DNA of 64,000 nucleotides from an uncultured Aequorivita sp. (GTDB lineage Bacteria; Bacteroidota; Bacteroidia; Flavobacteriales; Flavobacteriaceae). A model generated the notes under the pieces. It saw only the letters and a program-made list of their open reading frames with translations. It did no database searches and was not told where the DNA came from. The position numbers and the translations under genes are program-made. Positions 1 to 7,747 of the stretch are shown piece after piece. The stretch spans positions 124,001 through 188,000 of the forward strand of contig CAKZLK010000016.1 of assembly GCA_937125455.1 (NCBI GenBank), read 5' to 3'. The stretch's first letter is position 1. The number at the start of each line of letters is the position of its first letter.

Positions 1-2
1 AA

Positions 3-1139
3 CATCCTAATAAACTATTTTTTGCATACGCAAATACTGTTGCAACCATAGATTTTGCAAAGCAATATAAAGGTCACGGCTGGGTTGGTATACGCTATCA
101 AGTAGATCCAAAGGAACCTTACAACGAAATAGCTCTTCACGTTCGCTTTCACGAAAATGACGCACAATTACAGCAAATTACACTTGGAATACTTGGTGTA
201 AACCTAATTTATGGAGCTTACTATAAATACGACCAACCAAAAAAATTGCTTCGTTATTTGTACGACCATATTGATAAAGACAAGATTGAAATAGATACCA
301 TTAACTTTTCTGGTCCACGTTTTAAAGATGTGGACAATCGTTTAATGAGCCTCCAGTTAATCAAAAATGGAATGACCGATGCGGTTATGTTTGGCCCTGA
401 TGGTCATAACATTCTTCCCGCAAGAATTCTTTACAAGAAAAACATACTCGCTCTTCGCGGAAGCTTTAGGCCCGTAACTAAGGTTAACATTGATATGTTT
501 GAACGCTCCTACAAAATGTTTCTCGATGAAAATAGGGTAGAAAAAGAACGCACCGAGGTTATTTTTGAAATAACACTTTCAAACCTTCGTTCAGAAGGTG
601 AAATTGATGAGGAAGATTTTATGGACCGTGCAAGGCTGCTATGTTCGCTCGGCCACACTGTAATGATTTCGAATTTTCAGGAATATTACAAATTAGTTGA
701 ATATTTCTCCCGCTATACCAAAATGCGTATGGGACTTGCTATGGGCGTTAACAATTTAGTGGATATTTTTGACGAGAAGTATTATCGCCATTTGAGTGGA
801 GGGATTTTGGAAGCCTTTGGAAAACTATTTTTTAAAGACTTGAAAGTATATCTCTACCCAATGAAAGATCCAGAAACTGGAGGGTATACAAACAGTGAAA
901 ACTTGAAAGTACACCCGCGAATGAAAGAATTGTACAAATTCTTCAAATACAACGGAAAAGTTGTTGATATAACAGATTACAATCCAGAAATTCTTGATAT
1001 ATTCTCTAGAGAGGTACTCGCAAAAATAGAAAATGGCGAAGAAGGCTGGGAAGAAATGTTACCTGCGGGTGTTTCCGAAATAATTAAAGAAAAACACCTA
1101 TTCAATTGCAAAGGAAAAACTGAAAAAATTAGTGATTAA
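3..1139 (+). CDS. Conserved cytosolic Bacteroidota protein, 5'-truncated by window edge
   Basis: The reading frame is open from base 3 without a stop, so the gene begins upstream of the window; the first in-frame TTG at 246 is not a convincing start, because the residues before it (HPNKLFFAYANTV..., from base 3) read as ordinary protein. The visible 378 residues carry no signal peptide or membrane segment and are rich in charged residues and short hydrophobic helices. I recognise it as a conserved family of unknown function in this phylum. Related entries have, to my memory, sometimes been given the name TonB-dependent receptor, which nothing in this sequence supports. It ends convergently with bcp, the two stop codons overlapping. 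Function unknown. Confidence 0.7.
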   Translation, partial: HPNKLFFAYANTVATIDFAKQYKGHGWVGIRYQVDPKEPYNEIALHVRFHENDAQLQQITLGILGVNLIYGAYYKYDQPKKLLRYLYDHIDKDKIEIDTINFSGPRFKDVDNRLMSLQLIKNGMTDAVMFGPDGHNILPARILYKKNILALRGSFRPVTKVNIDMFERSYKMFLDENRVEKERTEVIFEITLSNLRSEGEIDEEDFMDRARLLCSLGHTVMISNFQEYYKLVEYFSRYTKMRMGLAMGVNNLVDIFDEKYYRHLSGGILEAFGKLFFKDLKVYLYPMKDPETGGYTNSENLKVHPRMKELYKFFKYNGKVVDITDYNPEILDIFSREVLAKIENGEEGWEEMLPAGVSEIIKEKHLFNCKGKTEKISD

Positions 1140-1591
1140 TTCATCAATATTTGAGCTGCGTGGTCTTTTGTTTTAACCTTATCAATCACGCGCTCAATTA
1201 TTCCATCTTTGTCAATAATAAAAGTTTTCCTGTGAATTCCATCATACTCCTTTCCCATAAACTTTTTTGGTCCCCAAACTCCAAAAGCATTGATTACTTC
1301 TCTATTTTCGTCTGCTAATAAAGGGAAAGGGAAGCTATATTTTTCTTTAAAGTTTTTTTGGCGTTTTTCATTGTCAGCACTCACACCCAACAATTCATAA
1401 CCTTCATTTTGAAGTTCTTTATAATTATCGCGAAGATTGCAGGCTTCAGCTGTACAACCTGGTGTATTGGCTTTTGGATAGAAAAAAACAATCCATTTTT
1501 TTCCTTCAAAATCTTTTGAGGAAATACTGTTTCCGTCTTGATCGTTCACTTTAAAATCTGGGGCTTTATCGCCTACCGTTAATGTTTTCAT
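1136..1591 (-). CDS. bcp: Thioredoxin-dependent thiol peroxidase (Bcp/PrxQ peroxiredoxin)
   Basis: This is a 151-residue cytosolic peroxiredoxin that reduces hydrogen peroxide and organic hydroperoxides using thioredoxin. The AhpC/TSA fold is complete: the N-terminal GDKAPDF motif, then the active-site segment NTPGCTAEACNLRD with the peroxidatic Cys46 and, five residues on, Cys51 as the probable resolving cysteine of an atypical 2-Cys (PrxQ) enzyme. The start was placed at the ATG ending at 1591, because the extra 14 residues available upstream look non-coding and the family normally begins MKTLxxGDKAPDF. It is divergent from nth (30 bases apart) and its stop overlaps that of the gene at 3-1139. 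Confidence 0.93.
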   Translation of the reverse strand: MKTLTVGDKAPDFKVNDQDGNSISSKDFEGKKWIVFFYPKANTPGCTAEACNLRDNYKELQNEGYELLGVSADNEKRQKNFKEKYSFPFPLLADENREVINAFGVWGPKKFMGKEYDGIHRKTFIIDKDGIIERVIDKVKTKDHAAQILMN

Positions 1592-1597
1592 TATCTT

Positions 1598-1605
1598 TAT
1601 TTTTG
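1598..1605 (+). promoter_or_regulatory. Putative -7 promoter box for nth
   Basis: TATTTTTG matches the Bacteroidota -7 consensus TAnnTTTG and lies 17 bases before the nth start, which would give a very short 5' leader. No clear TTG element lies 17-23 bases upstream, so the call is moderate. Confidence 0.45.
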
Positions 1606-1621
1606 TATAAAAATACTTAAA

Positions 1622-2275
1622 ATGACCAAGCAAGAAAAGGTAAACTTTGTTATTGATACGTTAAATAAGATTTATCCACAAGTCCCAATACCATTAGAAC
1701 ATAAAGACCCATATACACTATTGATTGCCGTTCTGCTTTCTGCCCAAAGTACTGATGTCCGGGTAAACCAGATCACACCACTTCTATTTGAGATAGCAGA
1801 CAACCCTTACGATATGGTAAAACTTACTGTGGAAGAAATAAGGGATATAATAAAACCAGTTGGCCTTTCGCCTATGAAATCTAAAGGAATACACGGCCTT
1901 TCAAAAATTTTAATAGAGAAGTACAACGGTAAGGTGCCCGCAGATTTTAAAGCATTGGAATCGTTTCCAGCCGTCGGTCACAAAACAGCAAGTGTTGTGA
2001 TGAGCCAGGCTTTTAACATTCCAGCATTTCCAGTTGATACACATATCCATAGATTGATGTACAGATGGGGATTTACAAATGGTAAAAATGTTGTTCAAAC
2101 CGAAAAAGATGCAAAACGTTTGTTCCCCAAAGATTTGTGGAACAAGCTTCATCTCCAAATAATATGGTATGGAAGGCAATATTCTCCAGCCCGAGGATGG
2201 GATTTGGAAAAAGATATAATCACAAACACAATTGGCAGAAAAAGTATTATCAATGCGTATTTAGCAAAAAAATAA
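1622..2275 (+). CDS. nth: Endonuclease III-type DNA glycosylase/AP lyase lacking the Fe-S cluster
   Basis: This 217-residue base-excision repair enzyme removes oxidised pyrimidines and nicks abasic sites. The helix-hairpin-helix is seen at residues 113-125 (LESFPAVGHKTA) with catalytic Lys121, and the catalytic Asp139 sits in VDTHIHRL. The fold from LLIAVLLSAQSTD to the C-terminus matches bacterial Nth. What is odd is that the protein contains no cysteine at all. The usual C-terminal C-x6-C-x2-C-x5-C loop that holds a [4Fe-4S] cluster is replaced by a segment around WYGRQYSPARGWDLEKD. The catalytic pair is intact, so an active clusterless enzyme is more likely than a pseudogene. It starts 17 bases after a TATTTTTG box. 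Confidence 0.92.
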   Translation: MTKQEKVNFVIDTLNKIYPQVPIPLEHKDPYTLLIAVLLSAQSTDVRVNQITPLLFEIADNPYDMVKLTVEEIRDIIKPVGLSPMKSKGIHGLSKILIEKYNGKVPADFKALESFPAVGHKTASVVMSQAFNIPAFPVDTHIHRLMYRWGFTNGKNVVQTEKDAKRLFPKDLWNKLHLQIIWYGRQYSPARGWDLEKDIITNTIGRKSIINAYLAKK

Positions 2276-2313
2276 AAAGCTTGTAACTTAGTTCTCTGAA
2301 GTTTTTTGGAATA

Positions 2314-2346
2314 AAAAACCCCGAAAAGCTAATTCCGGGGTTTTTC
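2314..2346. terminator. Bidirectional intrinsic terminator between nth and the small ORF
   Basis: A ten-base perfect stem (2314-2323 with 2336-2345, AAAAACCCCG / CGGGGTTTTT) has T runs on both strands and sits between two convergent genes. Confidence 0.85.
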
Positions 2347-2352
2347 CAAAGT

Positions 2353-2505
2353 TTAGTTTAGAAGTGCTTCAAACTTCATTTTATGGTAATCTATAACACT
2401 TAAAGCCATCGAATAATCCAGAAGAAATTTAATGGTTTCTTCTTTTGGAACAAGTTTTTTATTCACGTCGTCCAACCGTGATGTTTCAGTGTAAAATTTT
2501 TGCAT
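2353..2505 (-). CDS. Small conserved protein, 50 residues, downstream of the sigma factor
   Basis: The ORF runs ATG (2505) to TAA (2353) and encodes a 50-residue soluble protein beginning MQKFYTETSRLDDVNKKLVP and ending KMKFEALLN. It is predicted largely helical, with no cysteine, signal peptide or membrane segment. It follows the sigma gene on the same strand after 56 bases and is closed by the bidirectional terminator at 2314-2346. I recognise near-identical small ORFs at this place in other flavobacteria, which argues it is real. The sequence pattern (polar N-terminus, then KEETIKFLLDYSMAL) could be a small binding partner, but no function is known to me. Confidence 0.75.
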   Translation of the reverse strand: MQKFYTETSRLDDVNKKLVPKEETIKFLLDYSMALSVIDYHKMKFEALLN

Positions 2506-2561
2506 AGAGCGTTATTTTGAGGTTTATTTTCAAATAACGCAGCAAAATTTAGTTTATTGTA

Positions 2562-3146
2562 TTAATTGGTTAATATAATATTGTGTTTATCAATTACTTT
2601 ACGCAAATTAATAAGTGCATAACGCATCCGTCCCAAAGCAGTATTGATACTGACACCAGTTTGCTCACTTATTTCTTTAAAACTCATATCTTTATAAATC
2701 CGCATCATCAGTACCTCTTTTTGGTCCTCAGGCAGTTCTTGTATCAATCTTCGCACGTCTTCTTCAACCTGTCCTTTAATGATTTGTTTCTCTACATTCA
2801 GAGCATTATCACTCAATACAGAAAAAATGTTGAAATCATTATTATTTTCAAACTTCGGCATACGATTGTTCTTTCTGAAATGGTCTATAACCAAATTGTG
2901 GGCAATACGCATAACCCAAGGAAGAAATTTGCCCTCCTCGTTATATGCACCTCTTTTAAGGGTTTTAATGACCTTAATAAAGGTGTCCTGAAAAACGTCT
3001 TCAGCAACGTCTCGGTCAAAAACTTTTGAATAAATAAAACTGTAGATTCTTTGCTTGTGTCGAGTTATTAACTCGCTAAGTGCAGATTCATTACCGTTCA
3101 TATAAGCGTTTACTAAAAACGCATCAGTGCTAGTGCTTTGCTTCAT
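2562..3146 (-). CDS. RNA polymerase sigma-70 family factor (ECF-type)
   Basis: This 194-residue protein has the two-domain layout of group 4 sigma factors. Region 2 (about residues 20-95) contains DVAEDVFQDTFIKVIKTL and the -10 recognition stretch FLPWVMRIAHNLVIDHFRK; region 4 (about 125-185) contains LPEDQKEVLMMRIYKDMSFKEISEQTGVSINTALGRMRYAL with its helix-turn-helix. No anti-sigma gene is next to it, unlike the two other sigma genes of this window. Instead a 50-residue conserved ORF follows. It is divergent from uvrA across a 255-base gap. The regulon cannot be read from the sequence. Confidence 0.9.
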   Translation of the reverse strand: MKQSTSTDAFLVNAYMNGNESALSELITRHKQRIYSFIYSKVFDRDVAEDVFQDTFIKVIKTLKRGAYNEEGKFLPWVMRIAHNLVIDHFRKNNRMPKFENNNDFNIFSVLSDNALNVEKQIIKGQVEEDVRRLIQELPEDQKEVLMMRIYKDMSFKEISEQTGVSINTALGRMRYALINLRKVIDKHNIILTN

Positions 3147-3364
3147 ATCAGTACTTTTTTAAAAAATAAACAACTATGGATTTGGTTGCTTAGTTACAAT
3201 GTTTATTTGTTAAAAGTAGTGATCAGCTATAGGCAATATTTTTTTTATATGACGTTAAGAGCCGTAAATATAACAACAAAGAATTCACAAATGCAAAAAA
3301 AAGGTTAAATTTTTATATAAAAAATAATAATATCCTCAAAGGTGCATTGCTTAAACCGATATAG

Positions 3365-3372
3365 TATCTTTG
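3365..3372 (+). promoter_or_regulatory. Putative -7 promoter box for uvrA
   Basis: TATCTTTG is an exact TAnnTTTG match 29 bases before the uvrA start codon; a TTG at 3347-3349 lies 15 bases upstream, slightly closer than usual. Confidence 0.5.
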
Positions 3373-3401
3373 CAAAATGCTAAAAAAAAGGGAAAAATAA
3401 A

Positions 3402-6179
3402 TTGACTAAGAAAACATTAGACATCAAAAAAAATATCCTGATTCAGGGTGCAAAACTTCATAATCTTAAAGATATTTCGGTTGCGATTCCAAGAAATAAG
3501 TTAGTTGTAATTACGGGCCTATCGGGCAGTGGAAAATCCAGCTTGGCGTTTGACACTCTTTATGCAGAAGGACAAAGACGCTACGTAGAAAGCCTTTCCA
3601 GCTATGCACGCCAGTTTTTGGGAAGATTGGACAAACCGAAGGTTGATTCTATTAAGGGGATTTCTCCTGCTATTGCCATAGAACAAAAGGTAAATTCAAC
3701 AAATCCCCGCTCAACTATTGGTACTTCGACTGAAATTTATGATTATTTAAAATTGCTCTACACCCGAATCGGAAAAACAATTTCTCCAATTTCTGGGAAA
3801 GAAGTAAAAAAAGACACGACTACAGATGTTATAAATTTTATAAAAAACTTTTCAGAGGGCGAAAAGTTGCTCCTCCTTGCCCCTATCCATTTAGAAGAGG
3901 GCCGAACAATGGAAAACAAAGTTCAAGCATTGGCTCAGCAAGGCTATTCCAGAATAAAAATTAAAAATGAAGTTTTACGAATTGATGAACTAGAAGGAAA
4001 ATCTTTCCCAAAAAAAATAGATTTGGTCATTGACCGCGTGATTACAAAAGATGAAGAAGATTTTTACAATCGCCTTGCCGATGCCATTGAAATAGCTTTT
4101 TTTGAAGGAAAAGGTGAACTGTACATTGAGGAACTTTCTTCTAAGAAAAAAACTGAATTCAACAATCGTTTTGAAGCGGACGGAATGGTTTTCATGGAAC
4201 CAAATGTCCATCTTTTTAGTTTTAATAATCCATACGGTGCGTGCCCAACCTGTGAAGGTTATGGTGATGTGATTGGCATAGATGAAGATTTAGTTATACC
4301 GAACACGGCACTTTCTATCTTTGAAAATGCAATATTTCCTTGGCGTGGCGAAAGTATGAGTTGGTATCGCGATCAATTGGTCAATAATGCCTATAAGTTT
4401 GATTTCCCCATCCATAAACCTTGGTTTCAATTGACTGATGAACAAAAACAGCTGGTATGGGATGGCAATAAATATTTTGAAGGACTAAATTCTTTCTTTT
4501 CTTTTTTGGAATCGAAAAGCTATAAAATTCAAAACCGAGTGATGCTTTCACGCTATCGCGGAAAAACAAAATGTACAAGCTGTAAAGGAAAGCGACTTCG
4601 GCCCGAAGCTAGTTATGTTAAAATAAATGGAACAGCTATTCAAGAATTAGTAGAACTTCCGCTTGATAAAACCGCTGAATTCTTTAAAAATCTTAAACTT
4701 TCAGAATTTGAGGAAAAAGTTGCAAAACGTTTACTGATCGAAATCAATAATCGACTTCGATTTTTACGGGATGTCGGTTTGAGTTATTTAACCCTGAACC
4801 GAAAATCTAACACGCTATCTGGCGGAGAATCACAGCGTATAAATCTTGCTACTTCTTTAGGAAGTAGCCTTGTAGGCTCTATGTATATTTTGGACGAACC
4901 AAGCATTGGCCTTCACCCAAAAGATACCGAAAGACTTATCGTTGTTTTGAAATCACTTCGTGATCTGGGCAACACAGTTATTGTTGTGGAACACGATGAA
5001 GACATCATGAAAGCCGCCGACGAAATCATAGATATCGGCCCAGAAGCGGGAACTTTTGGTGGCGAAGTGGTTGCGCAAGGAACATATGCTGAAATTTTAA
5101 AATCAGATTCGCTCACTGCAAAGTATTTAAATGGCGAAATGGAGATTGAAGTTCCCAAAAAGCGTCGAACTTCAAAAAATAAAGTCACTATTTCAGGCGC
5201 GCGACAAAACAATCTTAAAAATATAGATGTTACTTTTCCCTTAAACGTTTTTACAGCAGTAACGGGAGTTTCTGGTAGTGGTAAAAGTACCTTGGTAAAA
5301 AAAATACTTTATCCTGCCCTACTTCGCGAAATAGGAGGTTATGGAGAAAAACCAGGGCAATTTTCAGAAATAAAAGGAGATTTTGGAACCATCAAAAGCA
5401 TAGAATTTATTGATCAAAACCCCATCGGTCGATCAAGCCGAAGTAACCCTGTAACGTATATTAAAGCATATGACGATATTCGGAATTTGTATGCTTCACA
5501 AAAGCTTTCGGACATACGCGGTTTTAAAGCGAAGCATTTTTCTTTTAACGTAGATGGCGGTCGTTGCGAAACCTGCAAAGGCGAAGGCGAAGTAACCATC
5601 GAAATGCAGTTTATGGCTGATGTCCATTTGCTTTGTGATACCTGCAATGGCAAACGGTTCAAAAAAGAAGTTTTGGAAGTGACTTTCCAAGGTAAGAACA
5701 TAGACGATATTCTGACGATGACGGTTGATGATGCAGTAGCCTTTTTCGGGGAACATAAACAGGATAAAATTGCCGCAAAATTACAACCCTTGCAGGATGT
5801 GGGATTGGGTTATGTCCAGCTTGGGCAAAGCTCCTCTACCCTTTCCGGCGGAGAGGCACAACGTATCAAACTTGCTTCGTTTTTAGTAAAAGGAACCTCG
5901 AAAGAAAAAACGGTTTTCATATTTGACGAACCCACAACGGGGCTTCACTTTCACGATATCAAAAAGTTGCTTGCTTCTTTTTATGCATTGCTCGAAAGAG
6001 GACACACGGTGATTGTGGTTGAGCACAATTTAGATTTAATTAAATGCGCAGATTACGTTATTGATCTTGGACCCGAAGGTGGTGAAAATGGAGGGCTAGT
6101 GGTTGCAGCGGGTACTCCAGAAGAAGTGATAAAAAATAAAGAGTCATATACCGCTGCCTATTTAAAGGAGAAAATTTAA
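3402..6179 (+). CDS. uvrA: Excinuclease ABC subunit A
   Basis: This is the damage-sensing ATPase of nucleotide excision repair: UvrA dimers find DNA lesions and load UvrB. The 925 residues contain two ABC modules. Module 1 has a Walker A around residues 39-47 (GLSGSGKSS), ABC signature near 472 (LSGGESQR) and Walker B near 496 (ILDEPS). Module 2 has a Walker A near 621 (GVSGSGKST), signature near 813 (LSGGEAQR) and Walker B near 839 (IFDEPTTG). Zinc ligands are visible as Cys281/284 with Cys391/394, and Cys722/725 with Cys745/748. The start is a TTG at 3402: the ATG at 3377 is out of frame and stops after seven codons, and the N-terminus KNILIQGAKLHNLKDISV aligns with normal UvrA starts. Confidence 0.96.
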   Translation: MTKKTLDIKKNILIQGAKLHNLKDISVAIPRNKLVVITGLSGSGKSSLAFDTLYAEGQRRYVESLSSYARQFLGRLDKPKVDSIKGISPAIAIEQKVNSTNPRSTIGTSTEIYDYLKLLYTRIGKTISPISGKEVKKDTTTDVINFIKNFSEGEKLLLLAPIHLEEGRTMENKVQALAQQGYSRIKIKNEVLRIDELEGKSFPKKIDLVIDRVITKDEEDFYNRLADAIEIAFFEGKGELYIEELSSKKKTEFNNRFEADGMVFMEPNVHLFSFNNPYGACPTCEGYGDVIGIDEDLVIPNTALSIFENAIFPWRGESMSWYRDQLVNNAYKFDFPIHKPWFQLTDEQKQLVWDGNKYFEGLNSFFSFLESKSYKIQNRVMLSRYRGKTKCTSCKGKRLRPEASYVKINGTAIQELVELPLDKTAEFFKNLKLSEFEEKVAKRLLIEINNRLRFLRDVGLSYLTLNRKSNTLSGGESQRINLATSLGSSLVGSMYILDEPSIGLHPKDTERLIVVLKSLRDLGNTVIVVEHDEDIMKAADEIIDIGPEAGTFGGEVVAQGTYAEILKSDSLTAKYLNGEMEIEVPKKRRTSKNKVTISGARQNNLKNIDVTFPLNVFTAVTGVSGSGKSTLVKKILYPALLREIGGYGEKPGQFSEIKGDFGTIKSIEFIDQNPIGRSSRSNPVTYIKAYDDIRNLYASQKLSDIRGFKAKHFSFNVDGGRCETCKGEGEVTIEMQFMADVHLLCDTCNGKRFKKEVLEVTFQGKNIDDILTMTVDDAVAFFGEHKQDKIAAKLQPLQDVGLGYVQLGQSSSTLSGGEAQRIKLASFLVKGTSKEKTVFIFDEPTTGLHFHDIKKLLASFYALLERGHTVIVVEHNLDLIKCADYVIDLGPEGGENGGLVVAAGTPEEVIKNKESYTAAYLKEKI

Positions 6180-6262
6180 GAGTTTATTTGTTTTTTTGGC
6201 ACACTAATTGAAATCAAAATAACAGAAATAAGATTTTTAGTTTTTTGGTTGGTTAGTTTTTT

Positions 6263-6303
6263 AAAATCCGTTGAAGTGGTAAAATACTTCAGCGGATTTT
6301 TTA
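6263..6303 (+). terminator. Intrinsic terminator after uvrA
   Basis: The hairpin has arms 6263-6277 and 6286-6300 (AAAATCCG..TGAAGT / ACTTCA..CGGATTTT, one G-U pair), followed by TTTATTT. Confidence 0.75.
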
Positions 6304-6461
6304 TTTGAATACGACCAAAACACCTTTTCAATTTTACCCAACCTCGAAAACACTTCTGATAATCAATTATTTAAAAACTTGGCACGGTCATTGGATATTT
6401 GTAAATGTACACAGCTAACCAAAAATCCAAAGCAAGTACAAATCTTTAAATTTTGAAACTT

Positions 6462-7685
6462 ATGAAAAACATAGCATTTATTTTCAGCATCCTTTTAATG
6501 GGATTTTCAGCAAATGCAACTTCCCACGAAAGTGAAAACAGTTACAGAAGAGGTTATGACGGGAATGCCTATATATTCGTTGAAGGCGATGTAGAATTCT
6601 CCGTTTTCCCTGATGGTCAGTTTGACTTTGTGTATGTTGGCCCACAAAAAGGCTCAAGCGTTACTATCAATACTCCAAATGTCAATATAAGTTTCAATTC
6701 CGGATATAATTATGATACTTATGTGCAATATGATGATTACGGTGCTGTAATTCAGGTAGAAAATGTTCCTATTTATTACGATTATTACGGTCGTATCATC
6801 CAGGCGGGAAATGTGGACATTCAATATAATGACAGAAGAATAGTCAGAGTTGGCGGATTGCACATAGTTTATAATAATTATGGTTATTTTTCACACTGTA
6901 CAGGCGTGATAAATATGTACAATCCATATTACGTATACCGCCCTTGGCATGTGTATTACGCGCCCCCAGTGTACACTCACTGCGTAGTTTATGATATGCC
7001 TTATAGAAGATATTACAGTCCTGTAAGATATAGCTATCACGACCACATTATGTATTACAAAAACAGAAAACATGTGGCCTACCATAATGGTCGAAGAGAC
7101 TTTTATCGTCCTGGAAGCCGTGTTTATGACAAAAAAGGAAGATCATCTATTAACAAGGAATACAATCCGAATAGAAGAAACACTATGATCGCTTCAAACA
7201 ATTCAAGAAATAATAGTTCAATTAGAAGCAATACGGTTACCCGAAACAGAAGCACCAATAGCAAAGGAGCAACAAATGTGGATCGAAATACACGAAATAA
7301 TTCAGGAAATGTTACTCGAAGCAATACTGTTACTTCACGTAGCGGCAATACCACAAGAGTAAATAGCAATACTACGAATAGAAACATTAAAAAAAGCAGT
7401 TCTCAAAATACGGTAAGAAATAACAGAAGTGAGACTAATGTTCGCTCAAATAATTCAAGAAATGTTTCTTCCGATAGGGCAGCTCAAAAACAACAAGTCC
7501 GCAGTACTTCTGCAAATAACAGAAGTAGCTCGGTTACAAGAAATACAACACAGGCTCCAAAAAGAGAAACCGCGAGCCGTAGTACAGTAAATAAATCCAG
7601 CGCTCCTTCGCGAAGCAGTTCAAAAGCGAACACAACTTCAAGAAGCAGTTCCTCAAACAGTAAAGCTAAAAGAGGGCGCGGATAA
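6462..7685 (+). CDS. Secreted protein with Tyr-rich middle and Arg/Asn/Ser-rich C-terminus
   Basis: The protein has 407 residues and no recognised domain. It begins with a signal peptide (MKNIAFIFSILLMGFSANA, cleavage likely near residue 20). Residues 25-130 look like beta strands with repeated V/I-Y-D patterns (VEGDVEFSVFPDG, VENVPIYYDYYG, VGGLHIVYNNYG). Residues 130-215 are unusually rich in Tyr and His, and the last 190 residues are low-complexity R, N, S and T with almost no acidic residues, so the tail is strongly basic. The ATG at 6462 is preferred to the TTG at 6453 because it starts the signal peptide directly. It could be a cell-surface or matrix-associated protein; function unknown. 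A terminator shared with the convergent glycosyltransferase follows. Confidence 0.7.
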   Translation: MKNIAFIFSILLMGFSANATSHESENSYRRGYDGNAYIFVEGDVEFSVFPDGQFDFVYVGPQKGSSVTINTPNVNISFNSGYNYDTYVQYDDYGAVIQVENVPIYYDYYGRIIQAGNVDIQYNDRRIVRVGGLHIVYNNYGYFSHCTGVINMYNPYYVYRPWHVYYAPPVYTHCVVYDMPYRRYYSPVRYSYHDHIMYYKNRKHVAYHNGRRDFYRPGSRVYDKKGRSSINKEYNPNRRNTMIASNNSRNNSSIRSNTVTRNRSTNSKGATNVDRNTRNNSGNVTRSNTVTSRSGNTTRVNSNTTNRNIKKSSSQNTVRNNRSETNVRSNNSRNVSSDRAAQKQQVRSTSANNRSSSVTRNTTQAPKRETASRSTVNKSSAPSRSSSKANTTSRSSSSNSKAKRGRG

Positions 7686-7708
7686 AGATAGTTTTTTGGT
7701 TGGTTGTT

Positions 7709-7747
7709 AAACCTCCGTGACTCGCCATTGGCGGAGATCGGAGGTTT
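7709..7747. terminator. Bidirectional intrinsic terminator
   Basis: The nine-base stem 7709-7717 / 7739-7747 (AAACCTCCG / CGGAGGTTT) has a second inner stem CGCC/GGCG. It lies between two convergent genes and overlaps the stop codon of the minus-strand gene. Confidence 0.75.

Noticed and set aside
1592-1633. Upstream extension of bcp by 14 codons
   Set aside because: The extra residues do not match the family, and the ATG at 1591 gives the standard N-terminus.
6453-6461. TTG start three codons before the secreted protein at 6462
   Set aside because: The ATG at 6462 directly begins the signal peptide; the TTG adds three residues without support.
7141-7680. Low-complexity 3' end of the 6462 gene as a tandem DNA repeat
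   Set aside because: The codons vary and no fixed nucleotide period is seen; the bias is at the amino-acid level.
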